A stretch of 64,000 bases of DNA, from assembly GCA_958295735.1 (NCBI GenBank), contig OY282369.1, forward strand, positions 1,906,161-1,970,160, in the 5' to 3' direction. How positions within the stretch are numbered: position 1 is the stretch's first letter; each line of letters opens with the position of its first letter. The position numbers and the translations under genes were made by a program. The notes beneath the pieces are model-generated. The model made no database searches. It was not told where the DNA came from and worked only from the letters and a program-made list of their open reading frames with translations. The DNA comes from an uncultured Candidatus Cenarchaeum sp. (GTDB taxonomy: Archaea; Thermoproteota; Nitrososphaeria; Nitrososphaerales; Nitrosopumilaceae). This document shows, in pieces, positions 17,487 through 27,079 of this stretch.

Positions 17487-18116
17487 GTGTCGTACATGTA
17501 CATGCCGGGCGCCACGGCCGTGGGTATGGTGTACGGCGAGGGGATCGTGCTGGCCAGCGAGAAGCGGATAGCGTACGGCAACTTTCTGGTGAGCAAGAAC
17601 ACGAAAAAGACGTTCCGCATAACCCCCAGGGTCGGCGCGGCGTGCGCGGGGCTGGTGGCCGACATGCAGATACTGTCGCTACAGATCTCCGCGCTGGCGA
17701 AGATACGGCGGATGGACCTGAAGCGGGACATACCCCCCAACTCCATAGCCAAGATGATGTCCAACATGATGTACGAGAGGAGGTTCTTCCCGCTCCTGAC
17801 GCAGGTGATCGTGGGCGGGGTGGTGGGCAAGCCGGCCGTGTACACGCTGGACCCGCTGGGCTCCGTCCTGCCGGACGCCTACGCGGCGGTGGGCACGGGC
17901 GCCGAGACGGCGCTCGGCGTGCTCGATCCGCACTTCGACGGGGGCGACGGCAGCTCCATGAAAAAGGACGACGCGGTGGCCTTGGCGGTCAAGGCCGTCC
18001 GAGCTGCCACCCTGAGGGACTCGTTCAGCGGGGACGGGATAGACGTGCTCGTGATAGACGGGGACGGGGCGACGGAGAGCACCGCCGGACCGGCGCGGGC
18101 GCCGGCGGCGGCCTGA
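17487..18116 (+). CDS. psmB: Proteasome subunit beta, apparently lacking the Thr1 nucleophile
   Basis: A 209-residue Ntn-hydrolase-fold 20S proteasome beta subunit. After a very short leader the sequence reads MPGATAVGMVYGEGIVLASE. If V-G, E17 and K33 are aligned without gaps to typical beta subunits, E17 (ASEKR) and K33 (SKNTKK) are present but position 1 is Ala9, with Thr only at position 2. Catalytic subunits need Thr1 freed by autolysis after Gly. This subunit may therefore be structural, as known for some beta subunits of multi-beta archaeal proteasomes, or be processed one residue later. GTG 17487 lies 26 nt after CTTTATTG. Confidence 0.9.
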   Translation: MSYMYMPGATAVGMVYGEGIVLASEKRIAYGNFLVSKNTKKTFRITPRVGAACAGLVADMQILSLQISALAKIRRMDLKRDIPPNSIAKMMSNMMYERRFFPLLTQVIVGGVVGKPAVYTLDPLGSVLPDAYAAVGTGAETALGVLDPHFDGGDGSSMKKDDAVALAVKAVRAATLRDSFSGDGIDVLVIDGDGATESTAGPARAPAAA

Positions 18117-18599
18117 CTAGGATCCCTGCCTGGCGGACTCCCAGAACCTGTCGGACACGTAGTGGGCGTTCCTGATCACCTCGCCCCTCTCGGCCTCCTC
18201 GGCCTCCTCGCTGCCCATGGCCGCCACCCCCACCGCGAGGAACTTGCCCCTCGACTCCTCCTTGACGCACACGATGCCGCCCTTCTCGAACCGCGACATG
18301 GCCCTTATGCCGGGGCGCATGACGTTGGCGCCCTTGCAGACGAACTTGACGGCGCCCATGTCCACCGTGACGCTGGGGAATTTTTCCAGGATCCCCGCCT
18401 CGGTGAGGAACGGCAGGTAGGCCGGGCTGCCGCCCCCCCGCCTGAGCGCCTTGAACCCCTCGCCCGAGACGAGCTGCGCCCCGTCCGCGATGTGGTCTAC
18501 CCTCAGGTTCCTGGTCCTGGGCAGCTCGATCCCCCACGCGGCGGAGATCTCCGCGGACGCCTGGGCCGACTCGCTCTTGGACAGCAGGTTGGACTTCAA
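18117..18599 (-). CDS. PUA-domain RNA-binding protein (MCT-1/Tma20-like)
   Basis: A 160-residue protein. The N-terminal half resembles the pre-PUA module (LKSNLLSKSESAQ, FLTEAGILEKFPSVTVDMGA); the C-terminal PUA domain contains GANVMRPGIRAMSRFEKGG, IVCVKEES and FLAVGVAAM. Archaeal and eukaryotic relatives bind RNA and act in translation or recycling. The TTG start at 18597-18599 overlaps the homoserine dehydrogenase stop (TTGA), so it is translated from the same mRNA. Its stop abuts the convergent psmB stop. Family assignment is good; exact role unknown. Confidence 0.8.
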   Translation of the reverse strand: MKSNLLSKSESAQASAEISAAWGIELPRTRNLRVDHIADGAQLVSGEGFKALRRGGGSPAYLPFLTEAGILEKFPSVTVDMGAVKFVCKGANVMRPGIRAMSRFEKGGIVCVKEESRGKFLAVGVAAMGSEEAEEAERGEVIRNAHYVSDRFWESARQGS

Positions 18600-19618
18600 C
18601 CGCGCGACATCCCCATCCTGATGTCCAGGAGATCCCGCAGTATGGAGCTGGCCGTCTCGGTGCCGCCGGCCCCCTTGCCTATAACGGTCTGGGTGCCGGA
18701 GTGGGCGGAGGTGAACGAGACGGCGTTGAGCGTGCCGTTGACGCACACGGGATCGTCCTGGGGGACCTCGGCGGGGCCCACCGCGAGTTTCCTGCCGTCG
18801 CCGCCGCACGATGCCATCAGCTTCACGGCGCGCCCGCCGGCCGCGGCCCTCTTCACCTCGCGCGCCCCGACGCGCCTGATGCCCTCCCTGTCGACGTCGG
18901 GCAGCGTGATCTTCATGCCCATCACCCAGTTGGCCAGTATGACCAGCTTGGCCGCCGCGTCGAGGCCGTCCAGGTCGAGTGACTCGTCGGCCTCCACGTA
19001 CCCCTTCCCCCTCGCATCCTCCAGCGCCCCCGCGTACGAGCTGCCCCCTGCCATGGCCGTGAGGATGTAGTTCGTGGTGCCGTTCAGTATGCCGCGGAAC
19101 GAGGTGATTATCTCCCCCCTCAGGCTGTTCTTGGCGTAGTCAAGTATGGGGGTGCCGCCCCCCACGGTGCCGCTGAAGCGCAGCATGACACCGTTGTACG
19201 CGGCGAGTTCCGTGAGCGAGGGGAGCGCGAGCGCCAGCGGCCCCTTGTTCGCGGACACCACGTGCATGCCGCGCTTCACGGCGCCGGTTATGTGCGACAT
19301 GCCCGGCTCGGCGTCGTCGTAGTTGCTCGGCGTGGTCTCGACGAGCACGTCCGCGTCCAGGCTTGAGATCATCTCGTCGCCGGCGCGGGATCCGGGCGCC
19401 CCCCCCGGATAGTGCGCCACGGACCCCCTCTCCTTCTTGGTGGCGACAAGCTTCACCATGTCGAGCCCCGACGGCTCGGCCGCGCCGCCGCCGCTGTCGA
19501 AGACCCCGACGATGCGGGGCTTCAGGCCGTACCTGGCGTAGAGGTCCTCGCGGCGCGACTCGAAGATCTTCGCGAGGCTCTGCCCGACCGCGCCGAAGCC
19601 GCACAGTATTACGCGCAC
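18596..19618 (-). CDS. hom: Homoserine dehydrogenase
   Basis: A 340-residue NAD(P)-dependent oxidoreductase converting aspartate semialdehyde to homoserine in threonine/methionine synthesis. The N-terminal Rossmann motif is GFGAVG at residues 7-12; then VETTPSNYDDAEPGMSHI, the catalytic-lysine region SANKGPLAL, and the substrate domain with RGILNGTTNYILTAM and GYVEADESLDLDGLDAAAKL. No ACT domain is present, typical for the short archaeal form. GTG 19618 is supported by TTAATTAA at about 19640-19647. It is followed by the overlapping PUA gene. Confidence 0.94.
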   Translation of the reverse strand: MRVILCGFGAVGQSLAKIFESRREDLYARYGLKPRIVGVFDSGGGAAEPSGLDMVKLVATKKERGSVAHYPGGAPGSRAGDEMISSLDADVLVETTPSNYDDAEPGMSHITGAVKRGMHVVSANKGPLALALPSLTELAAYNGVMLRFSGTVGGGTPILDYAKNSLRGEIITSFRGILNGTTNYILTAMAGGSSYAGALEDARGKGYVEADESLDLDGLDAAAKLVILANWVMGMKITLPDVDREGIRRVGAREVKRAAAGGRAVKLMASCGGDGRKLAVGPAEVPQDDPVCVNGTLNAVSFTSAHSGTQTVIGKGAGGTETASSILRDLLDIRMGMSRG

Positions 19619-19650
19619 CGCCCGCCGGGGCCGCGCGGCATTAATTAAGA

Positions 19651-20534
19651 TTGGGCAGGCGGCCCGCCGCCGCCGGCAGGGCGGCCCCTGCCGCGGGACG
19701 GCGGGCCGGGGCCCCGCGCCGCGGCCCGCCTCCCGGGGAACCGCGAAGGGCGGGGCGGACGGCCGCGCGCGCCGGCGCGGCGGGATGCCGCGGACGGTAC
19801 CGGGGAGGCTCTCCCGCGCCGCGCCCGCCGCGGGCCGCCCGCCTCGTGCGGTCGGCCGGGGCGGGATGATCCGGCGCGGCGGGGGGCCCGCATGGCGCGC
19901 GGTGCCATGCCGTCCGCAATGCCGGAGGGGGGCGGAAACGCCCTTCGGCGCGCCCCCTGGGGGACGGGCGTGGTCGGCGCAGATCGTGGCGCCGACGTAC
20001 CGGCGGAAACGCCCTCCGGCGCGCCCCCGGGGGGCCGGAGGGGGCGTGTCCGCTGCGGGCGCCCGCGCGGCGCCCTTGCCGCCTCCGGACGGCACGCGGG
20101 CGCCTACGCACGCGGACGGCGCGTCCGGGTTGGCCGCGGGCCTGATGCTGGGGGAGGCCGCCGGCGCGGGTGCCGGTGAGGCGCACGCAAAGGCCGCCGG
20201 AGATCGGGACAAGCCCGCCCGCGCGCAGGCCCGCCGCCGCGTCCGCGCCGGCGGGTCCCGGCGCAGCCGGTGCGGGGGCGGGAAGTTCGGACGGGCGCGG
20301 GGACGGCGCGCCGCCCGCCTTTCCCGCCCCGGCGGCAACCGTGCGGTTCCGCGGAGCTGCGCGCCGCCCCCCACCCGCCGTGCGCGAATCCGGTTCGCGC
20401 GCCCGCCGGCCGCAGGCGCGAAAGCGCCTCCGCCGATCCCGGTTCGTGCTAGGTGCGGGGCGGCGGGGGACCCCGTGCCCCGGATCGGCAAAGGCGCCCC
20501 GCCCGAGCGCCCGAGCGCCCGCGCGCCGCCGCAA
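19651..20534. other. GC-rich intergenic region with short duplications
   Basis: About 880 bases without a supportable gene. CGGAAACGCCCTTCGGCGCG and a close variant are repeated near 19931 and 20006, each followed by a C-run and G-run palindrome. A diverged element A core (GGCGCGAAAGCGCCTCCGCC, then GATCCCGGTTCG) lies at about 20411-20447. Confidence 0.5.
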
Positions 20535-20566
20535 GTTTTAAGAACTAACTACATTCGCTGCCCCGC

Positions 20567-21715
20567 GTGACGGAAGTCGAGAAAACCAAGGCGGACGAGG
20601 CTCCGGCGCCCGACGATCCGGTTGTGCCGCCGCGCATAAACGTCGGCCTGTTCAACGTGGCCGGCACGATAAGGACGCTGGGCAGCTTGGGCGTCTCCAA
20701 GACCAAGGTGAACCCAGCGCAGGGAATACTCATGGGCTGGCAGGCCGCAGCCTACCTGTGCTTTGCGGCGTTCCTGGCCTGGGTCATAATGTTCACGGTG
20801 GCCGACGACCTGTCGGTCGGGCTGGGCAAGTTCCTCGCCTTCGCCACGTTCGGGTTCTCGGCGCTCGTTCTGGTCATACTGTACGGGTCCAACCTGGTGA
20901 CCGGGGACTACATGACCTCGAGCATATCGCTGATGACGCGGCAGGTCAGGTGGCGCGAGGTGCTGTGGGAGTGGACGATCACGCATTCCGGGCACTGGAT
21001 CGCCGGGTTCGTCATCGGATGGATGATAATCATAGGCGCCTCGCAGGCGGGGCCCATGGGCTCGACCCTCATGGAGATGATGGCGGGCATAGGCAACACG
21101 AAGGTCAACGAGCTGTCCTGGGACCAGCTGTTCTACCGCGGGATACTGGCCAACTGGCTCATCGCGATGGGCGTGTGGGGGGCCTTCCGCACCAAGGAGA
21201 CCACGGCGCGGATACTGCTGATCGGCATACCCGTGTCGGTGTTCTTCGCGACCGGCTTTGAGCACAGCATCGTAAACCACTTCGCGCTGGCCGCCGGCCT
21301 CTGGGCGGGAGGCGACTACACCTGGGGAGAGGCGTGGCTCAACAACCTGGTGCCCGTCACGCTCGGAAACATCATAGGCGCCATGTTCCTGCAGGGGATG
21401 GTATACTGGTACGTGGGCGGCATGCAGACGTGGATCGGCCCGGGCAAGTGGAAAAAGCCGCACGGCTCGTACAGGGATCTCGTGCGCGCCCTGCGGGACA
21501 CGACCACCGTGATGATATTCTTCGTGGCGATGGCGCCCCTGGCGGCCGGCGCGCTGTTCGTGTACGGGGTGGAGCCCCTGATGGGGGTGACCGCCGAGTC
21601 GGGCAACCGGAACTGGGCGGAGCCCATAGGGATCGCGGCGTACCTGGTGGGCACCGCGCTGATAGTCAAGTGGTTCATGATGCCCAGGATCTGGCACAAG
21701 GTTCCAGAAGAGTGA
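20567..21715 (+). CDS. Formate/nitrite transporter (FNT) family channel
   Basis: A 382-residue membrane protein with six predicted transmembrane helices and FNT signatures: ILYGSNLVTGDYM, ILANWLIAMGVWGAF, GFEHSIVNHF and NNLVPVTLGNIIGAMF. FNT channels are pentamers that pass formate, nitrite or similar small anions; in ammonia-oxidizing archaea a homologue is usually proposed to move nitrite. An 85-residue N-terminal extension and a C-terminal extension make it longer than bacterial FocA/NirC (about 280 aa). GTG 20567 is preceded by TTTTAAGAA at 20535-20543. It is monocistronic. Family is firm; nitrite as substrate is inference. Confidence 0.88.
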   Translation: MTEVEKTKADEAPAPDDPVVPPRINVGLFNVAGTIRTLGSLGVSKTKVNPAQGILMGWQAAAYLCFAAFLAWVIMFTVADDLSVGLGKFLAFATFGFSALVLVILYGSNLVTGDYMTSSISLMTRQVRWREVLWEWTITHSGHWIAGFVIGWMIIIGASQAGPMGSTLMEMMAGIGNTKVNELSWDQLFYRGILANWLIAMGVWGAFRTKETTARILLIGIPVSVFFATGFEHSIVNHFALAAGLWAGGDYTWGEAWLNNLVPVTLGNIIGAMFLQGMVYWYVGGMQTWIGPGKWKKPHGSYRDLVRALRDTTTVMIFFVAMAPLAAGALFVYGVEPLMGVTAESGNRNWAEPIGIAAYLVGTALIVKWFMMPRIWHKVPEE

Positions 21716-22532
21716 GGGCCCGGGCGGGAGGACGCGGCCCGGACCGGCGGCGCGGGATCCGGCGCTTCTGCGGCGGGACGCCCGCGCATTCGTCCGCGCG
21801 CGCGAAATCCGTGGCCGCCCTGTATGGGCGGATCCTCCCGGGCGTCCCGAGGTTCCTGCCGGCGGGCCCCCGGCCCGGCACGCCCGCCCCCGCGGCGGCG
21901 GGGTCCGGGCGCCCCGAGGGGGGCCGGCAGGAGGGCTGCCGCGGGCCGCGACTGCCGGAGGTCCCGGGAAGGGGAGCGCGGCAGCCGCGCAAAAAAATCC
22001 GGTTGCCGGACGATTCCTGGCCGGCGCGCGCGGCCGCCGCCGGCGATGCGCGGCCGCGGCAAACCGTGCCGCCGCGGAGGCGGATCGGCCTTTCTGCCGG
22101 GCGGCGGGCGGCCGGCCGCGCCCGCAAAAGGCGGCGGCGTGGCTCCGGGATCGGGCGGCGCCGCGGGCCGCCCGCCTGGTCCCGGGGCCGGGCTCCTGCG
22201 AGCGCCAGAAAGGGCCCCGCGGCTGCCTTCCCGCCCGCCCCGCGGCTGCTTCTGCCGGCATCTGCCCGCCGCGCCTCCCGCATCGTCCGCCTTCCCGCCC
22301 GCCCCGCCGCGCCTCCCGCGGATCCGCGGCAGAAAGCCGGCGGCGCTCCCGGCGCCGGCCGCCCCGCCCCGCGCGGAGCGGATCCTGCCCGTCCCTTCGG
22401 CCGGGCCGGCCGGCGTCCTCGATCCGCGGAGACTTGCCGCCGCGCCGGCCCTTTCGCGCCTGCGGAGCCGGCCTATTTCGGCATGCGCGCCGGACGGGGC
22501 GCATCCCGCCGGCCGCAGATGCCGCGCGCCGG
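21716..22532. other. GC-rich intergenic region, nothing recognised
   Basis: About 800 bases between the FNT gene and a transposase remnant. Open frames are of arginine/proline/glycine-rich shadow type. No element copy, RNA or promoter seen. Confidence 0.5.
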
Positions 22533-22985
22533 CTATGGCGGCATTTTTTTGATCTCCCGGCGCCACCCCTGCGCGGCCTCCCCGGGGCCGGCCCGGCGCT
22601 GGTTCGAGTAGGAGAATCCCATCCTGCGGATCAGATCCCAGACCGAATGCACGTTATAGTCCACGCCGAACTCTTTTTTGATGTGCCTCGCGATCAGCGG
22701 CACGGTCCACGCGCCGGCGCCCAAGTTGAACGCCTCGGGGCCGGCCAGCAGGTCCTTGACCAGCCGCCTTCTTTGCCCCCCGTCGATCTTGCACGCCGCC
22801 CCCCTGTTCTTGACGTCGTGCCTGCGGCGGATCCCGCCGCGCGCAATCCTGGAGATCCAGTCGCCGACCGTCGCGCGGGGCGTGCCCAGGATGCCCGCAA
22901 TCTCGGCGATGCTTTTTCCCTCCTTTCTGTACATGCACGCAAGCAGCCTTGCCCTTGCCTTTGGATCCTTTTCTTTCCTGTGCAC
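22533..22985 (-). CDS. Truncated IS630-type transposase, helix-turn-helix part
   Basis: 150 residues. The N-terminal homeodomain-like helix-turn-helix reads MYRKEGKSIAEIAGILGTPR followed by ATVGDWISR; a second winged-helix-like part has GAWTVPLIARHIKKEFGVDY and SVWDLIRRMGFSYS. This two-part DNA-binding region is typical of IS630-family transposases. The DDE catalytic domain that should follow is missing; the frame ends at KKMPP, so it is probably a remnant or an adopted DNA-binding protein. Start GTG 22985; CCTATAAGG lies further upstream near 23060. No inverted ends were identified. Confidence 0.7.
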   Translation of the reverse strand: MHRKEKDPKARARLLACMYRKEGKSIAEIAGILGTPRATVGDWISRIARGGIRRRHDVKNRGAACKIDGGQRRRLVKDLLAGPEAFNLGAGAWTVPLIARHIKKEFGVDYNVHSVWDLIRRMGFSYSNQRRAGPGEAAQGWRREIKKMPP

Positions 22986-23368
22986 CTCGCGCAGGTGGCC
23001 GATGGTGGTGCGCGGAAGGAACGGTTTTTTGGGCGTGCGCGCACCCCCGCCGCGTCCCCTTATAGGAATTTTTGCCGCCGCCCGTCAATGCCACGCACGC
23101 GCTTCGTCCCCCGCGGCGAACGGGACGGGCATCCGGCCTCGCGCCTCCGGGGGGCTGCCGCGCGGCAACCGGGCACGCGAAGCGGGGCGGCTGGGCAAGG
23201 CGTCCACGGAGCCGGGCCGCTTCAAAAAGCGCGAGATCTTGCGCGTGGGCCGGCTCGGCCGCGCGGCGATGCGGGGATGGGATGCCGCCGCCTGTCCGGG
23301 GCGGGGGCGCGCGCATCGCCCGCGCCGCGCGGGGCCATGTGGGGACTCGCGCGCGGCGCCTTCCGCGG
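22986..23368. other. Intergenic region between transposase remnant and nuclease gene
   Basis: Contains a minus-strand TATA-like CCTATAAGG near 23060. Otherwise no gene or element recognised. Confidence 0.4.
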
Positions 23369-23902
23369 TCAGCAGCCGTGCCTTGTGGCCCACTGCTCTT
23401 CGCCGAACGAGCTCTCGTCGCAGAACCGCTCGTACATCCTCGCGTGCCCGCTTTCCAGAAGCGCCTCGTTGAGGCTGACCTGTCCGTCGATTCCCCCGCA
23501 CCACACCACCGCCACCGTGCGGCCGTACCTGTCGGTTCCCTGCATCGCGTCTATCTCGTAGGATGCTTGGGTGCCGGGCTGGCACGCGGCGCGGGTAAAG
23601 TCGGTCGCTTCCTTGAAGCCCTCGTCGCCCCGCTCCGGCGTGTCCACCAGGGCCAGCCTTATATTGACGTCGTCTATGTGGAGCGTGTCGCCGTCGACTA
23701 CCCTTTCGACGGTCCCCGTTATCGCCCCGGCCGGCGCCTCCTGCTCCGCGGCCGGCGCCTCCTCCAAGCGCACTTCGCTTGGCGCGGCGCCTTTCTCGGG
23801 CTCGGTCGCATCCATGTCTACGGGCGCCGTCATGGCCGCCGCCGCCAGCGTCACGATCGCCGCCGCCGCGATCGCCGCGATCACGAGCCCAATCTTGCCC
23901 AT
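23369..23902 (-). CDS. Thermonuclease / staphylococcal nuclease-like protein, membrane-anchored or secreted
   Basis: 177 residues. A hydrophobic N-terminal segment (GLVIAAIAAAAIVTLAAAA) is a signal or anchor, then a Glu/Pro/Ala linker, then an SNase domain with VVDGDTLHI, NIRLALVDTPERGDEGFKEA, DRYGRTVAVVWC and LNEALLESGHARMY. The Arg and Glu of IRLALVDTPE and the Arg of DRYGR correspond to the catalytic trio of the family. It probably degrades extracellular nucleic acid in a calcium-dependent reaction. Four cysteines in the C-terminal half could form disulfides. ATG 23902 lies 25 nt after TATTATAATG. Confidence 0.88.
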   Translation of the reverse strand: MGKIGLVIAAIAAAAIVTLAAAAMTAPVDMDATEPEKGAAPSEVRLEEAPAAEQEAPAGAITGTVERVVDGDTLHIDDVNIRLALVDTPERGDEGFKEATDFTRAACQPGTQASYEIDAMQGTDRYGRTVAVVWCGGIDGQVSLNEALLESGHARMYERFCDESSFGEEQWATRHGC

Positions 23903-23996
23903 GGCAACGCGTGAGGCCGCGAGGTATTATAATGTGATCCCGCCGCGGGGCCCAAAAAGGGGCCGGCGCGCGCGGCCAAAGCGCGCGCGGCCCCGC

Positions 23997-24425
23997 CTAT
24001 CCGTCCTTCGCGGCCCTGTCCAAGTCGAGGGATGCCGAGTTGATGCAGTAGCGCAGTCCGGTGGGGGCCGGTCCGTCGTCAAAGACGTGGCCCAGATGCG
24101 ATCCGCATCCCGCGCACCTGACCTCCGTCCTGACCATGCCGTGGCTGCGATCCCGCACCATCTCCACGCCGCGCTCCGTCGCCGCCTCCGAAAAGCTGGG
24201 CCACCCGGTGCCGGAGTCGAACTTGGCGCCCGACCTGAACAGCTCCCTGCTGCAGCAGACGCAGCGGTACGCCCCGTCCTCCTTGCAGTCGACGTACCTG
24301 CCGGAGAACGGCGGCTCGGTGGCGCCGTTGACGCACACGTCGTACTGCTCCGGGGTGAGCCTCCTCGCCGCTTCCTCCGGGATGCGCCCGGCCGGCCCCG
24401 TCCCGGCCCCGCCTCCCCCCGTCAT
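23997..24425 (-). CDS. msrB: Peptide methionine-R-sulfoxide reductase MsrB
   Basis: 142 residues. MsrB reduces methionine-R-sulfoxide in proteins. Two CxxC zinc pairs are visible (CVCC and CAGC), the domain begins LTPEQYDVCVNGATEPPFSG, and the catalytic cysteine lies in LRYCINSASL. The motif GTGWPSF and the HGMVRTEV segment are typical. The first 20 residues are Gly-rich and not conserved. No clear TATA at 26 nt, so ATG 24425 is tentative. It stands alone between the nuclease and thyX genes. Confidence 0.93.
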   Translation of the reverse strand: MTGGGGAGTGPAGRIPEEAARRLTPEQYDVCVNGATEPPFSGRYVDCKEDGAYRCVCCSRELFRSGAKFDSGTGWPSFSEAATERGVEMVRDRSHGMVRTEVRCAGCGSHLGHVFDDGPAPTGLRYCINSASLDLDRAAKDG

Positions 24426-24759
24426 CGCCCGCCTCCCCCCGCCTTTTTCCGGCGGTACCGCCCGCGGCATGCGCCCGTCCCGGCCCCCGCCGCGCGGCGC
24501 GCGGGGCAACGCGCGTATTCCGGGCGCGCGCGGAGCCCGGGACCGCCGCGGCGGCTCCCGCGGCGGGGGCCGTCCCGGGATGCGCCTCGCGCCCCTCCGC
24601 GCATCGGGCGCGGCGGGCCCGCGCGCGCGCCGGCCTGCCGCGGAACTTGCGGTCCGGGGAATGGGCGGGGCCCGCGCCGCGCTCCGGGCACCGCGGGCAT
24701 GCCCGCGCTTTCCGCCTTGCCGACGCCACCGTCCCGTGCGGTAGCGCGCCCGCCGGCCA
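24426..24759. other. GC-rich intergenic region, nothing recognised
   Basis: No gene, RNA or element copy recognised between msrB and the 3-prime end of thyX. Confidence 0.45.
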
Positions 24760-26472
24760 CTACGTCCCGCCCCCGCCCCGCCCGCCGGCGGCATCTGCGG
24801 CGGTAACGACAGCGGCAGCGGTAGCAGTGGCGGTAACGACAGCGGCAGCGGTAGCGCCTGCGGCCCTTCTCTTCCGCTCAGCTTTTCCCTCCGAGTCGAG
24901 CCTCTCCAGCGCGCATTCCTTCATGTCTGCGAACCGCATTATCTGGCTGAGCGTCGGGTGCACTCTCTGTATCTCCCTGAACATCTCTTGGGCTGCCCTC
25001 CTGTAGTCGGCATGCCCCTGCGGCATCGTGCGCAGCTCTATCAGGTGCGCTGCCTCCCTCAGGTTGAGCCTCATCATGTACGGATAGTTGTACCCAAAGT
25101 TTACCACGTACTGTGCCCGCGCGGGATCTTCCTTCCTCATACGCTTGAACACCTCCCTGGACGCATCCATGCACTCCTCATACCTGCCTTGCCACCCGAT
25201 CTCCCGCACCTCGGCGGGCACCTCGTAGCCGTGGTCAGCGGTGAGCAGCTGCCTCTGCATGGTGAGCATCCTGTGCCGATGGATGTCCCTGAACATGCCG
25301 AAGTTGCTCAGCATGTCGAACGTGTAGTAGGTCATCTCGAAGGCCCTGGGCGGCCTGTGCCTCCTGTTCCTTCTGGCCGCGGCGCATCTTGTTATTATGT
25401 CCATCTTCTCATCCTTGGACATGCGTCGCACGGCATCAAGCACGGCTCCGTACGCCGCGCCCGCCGACTGGCCGTATGCTAGGGCGGCGACTACCGAGTC
25501 GAGTGCATCTGCCTCTGGATCGTGTTCTTCTAGGCGCACGACGTTGCCGCGCTCCGCGGCCGCGCGCTCCGCGGCCGCGCGCTCCGCGGCCAGGCGCGCT
25601 TGGCGGCGCATCTCGCGCAGGTAGTCTTGCAGTGCCCTGCCGTGTTCCTCGTCGGCCCTCCTTACGAAAGCTCCTATCACCACACCCAACTCCTTTTTGA
25701 TTTGGGCGGCCAGCGTCTTCACCTCTACCAGCTCCGAACCGTACAGGACAGCCAGCAGGTACTCGAAGGCCCTGCCGTTCCCTGTTACTCCAACATTGGT
25801 AAGCGTAGATGCCGGCAGCAACCCCCTTAGTACATCTAGTGCCTTGGCTTTGATGGCTCTGCGGTACGCCGCCTCGGCCATCTTGATGTCGTCCGGGTCA
25901 CGCAGTTCAGCAAACGACTTGGCGCCCCCCTGCACCTCAAACGAGTGTTGCTCTATGGGGTGGCGCTCCTCGACGTACTTTTTCATGGGCTCGATGCAAC
26001 CCGAGTACGCCTCGAACGCCCCGTTGCACGCTTCCACGTACTCGTCGAAAAACCTTGACCCATCCAGGCCGCCGCCGCGGTAGAACATGTACCCGCCGTC
26101 CTTCTTTTTGTCCCACGCCACGTACCTGGTGGACTTTTCCAGGTACGAGAGCCCTATCCTCCTGTCTTGGATGGCCTTCACGGCTATGTTGGAGATCCCC
26201 TCTATGCCTATCTGAGCCTCCCCGAGCTCCGCCACCGAGTCGTCGCCGTACTCCATGAGGACTTTGTCGTAGAACTTTTCGCCTCTTCCCCCGCTCGTGA
26301 ACTCGTCCAGAAAAACGCGCCTCATGCTCTTGCCCGTCCTGCTGTACATGGACATGAGCGCCCCGCGGTCGGCCTGACTCGGCGTCGTTATGGCGAACAC
26401 CGGCCTGTTGGTGTTCGAAAAGTGAGGCCGCAGCCTCTCATTCTCGTCCTCGGTGAACGTCTCGGAAGGCAA
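24760..26472 (-). CDS. thyX: Flavin-dependent thymidylate synthase ThyX, tandem two-domain form
   Basis: 570 residues, more than twice a single-domain ThyX (about 220-250). The N-terminal half has ThyX-like [20 protein letters not shown] and [17 protein letters not shown]; the C-terminal half carries [17 protein letters not shown], the RHRxxS-type signature with Thr in the last position (about residues 398-403), and [19 protein letters not shown]. It converts dUMP to dTMP with FAD and methylene-tetrahydrofolate. An Ala/Glu/Arg helix and an Ala/Thr/Val-rich tail have been added by short tandem repeats. Codon third positions are less GC-rich than in neighbours. The TTG 26472 start follows the upstream small gene by 16 nt. 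Confidence 0.85.
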   Translation of the reverse strand: MPSETFTEDENERLRPHFSNTNRPVFAITTPSQADRGALMSMYSRTGKSMRRVFLDEFTSGGRGEKFYDKVLMEYGDDSVAELGEAQIGIEGISNIAVKAIQDRRIGLSYLEKSTRYVAWDKKKDGGYMFYRGGGLDGSRFFDEYVEACNGAFEAYSGCIEPMKKYVEERHPIEQHSFEVQGGAKSFAELRDPDDIKMAEAAYRRAIKAKALDVLRGLLPASTLTNVGVTGNGRAFEYLLAVLYGSELVEVKTLAAQIKKELGVVIGAFVRRADEEHGRALQDYLREMRRQARLAAERAAAERAAAERGNVVRLEEHDPEADALDSVVAALAYGQSAGAAYGAVLDAVRRMSKDEKMDIITRCAAARRNRRHRPPRAFEMTYYTFDMLSNFGMFRDIHRHRMLTMQRQLLTADHGYEVPAEVREIGWQGRYEECMDASREVFKRMRKEDPARAQYVVNFGYNYPYMMRLNLREAAHLIELRTMPQGHADYRRAAQEMFREIQRVHPTLSQIMRFADMKECALERLDSEGKAERKRRAAGATAAAVVTATATAAAVVTAADAAGGRGGGGT

Positions 26473-26488
26473 GGCGCCCGCTCCCGCG

Positions 26489-26800
26489 TCAGCCCTTTCC
26501 CTTGCCGATCTGTATGAGATCCGGCGCGCCGGCGGGTTCCCCCGCGCGGTGCCGCCCCGCCTCCGATCCCTTGGACTGCCACCTCTGGAGGACGGCCCTG
26601 AACGTATCCGCGTCGGCGCTGTTCTCGGTGTACAGCAGGACGGTGATCCACTTTCCGGTGCCGGCCCTGCCGCCCGCCGTGTTCATCCAAAAGTTGCTGG
26701 GCAGGGATGCGACGGCCTTGTCGTCCGGATCCGCGGCCATGCCCATCCACCTCCTCGACACGACGTCGAGGATCTGGCCGAGCCCTTCCCTGCTGAGCAC
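26489..26800 (-). CDS. Hypothetical protein upstream of thyX
   Basis: About 103 residues with [20 protein letters not shown] and a basic, low-complexity tail; no family recognised. A longer frame with ATG at 26831-26833 exists, but that ATG overlaps the TATA-like TTTTTAATAG (26820-26829). GTG 26798-26800 lies 25 nt downstream of that box, matching the leaderless spacing seen elsewhere, so the shorter start is preferred. thyX follows after 16 nt, so the two are probably one operon. Confidence 0.6.
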   Translation of the reverse strand: MLSREGLGQILDVVSRRWMGMAADPDDKAVASLPSNFWMNTAGGRAGTGKWITVLLYTENSADADTFRAVLQRWQSKGSEAGRHRAGEPAGAPDLIQIGKGKG

Positions 26801-27079
26801 GGGGTGCACCCCGGCTGACCTATTAAAAACCATGGTCGGCCGCGTGCGCGGAAACGCCCCTGCCGGCCGGGATTCGCGCCCGGCGGGGAGGAGGGGAGGG
26901 GGCCGGCGCGCGCGGGCCGCCCGCGCCCCGGCGGAGCCGGCGCCCCCCCGCCCGAAGCCGGGAGGGGAGGGGGCCGGCGCGCGCGGGCCGCCCGCGCGCC
27001 CCCTGCCGGACGGAATGTTGTATGGCGAGGGGCCGGGTCAGGGGCCGGCGCGCGCGGGCCGCCCGCGCGCCCCCTGCCC

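Noticed and set aside
19641-20570. Large open frames between hom and the FNT gene
   Set aside because: All are Arg/Pro/Ala/Gly-rich with no domain and no codon preference distinguishing one frame.
22590-22620. GGTTCGAGTAGGAGAATCCC as a tRNA T-arm
   Set aside because: It is part of the transposase remnant coding region and no acceptor or anticodon arm can be folded around it.
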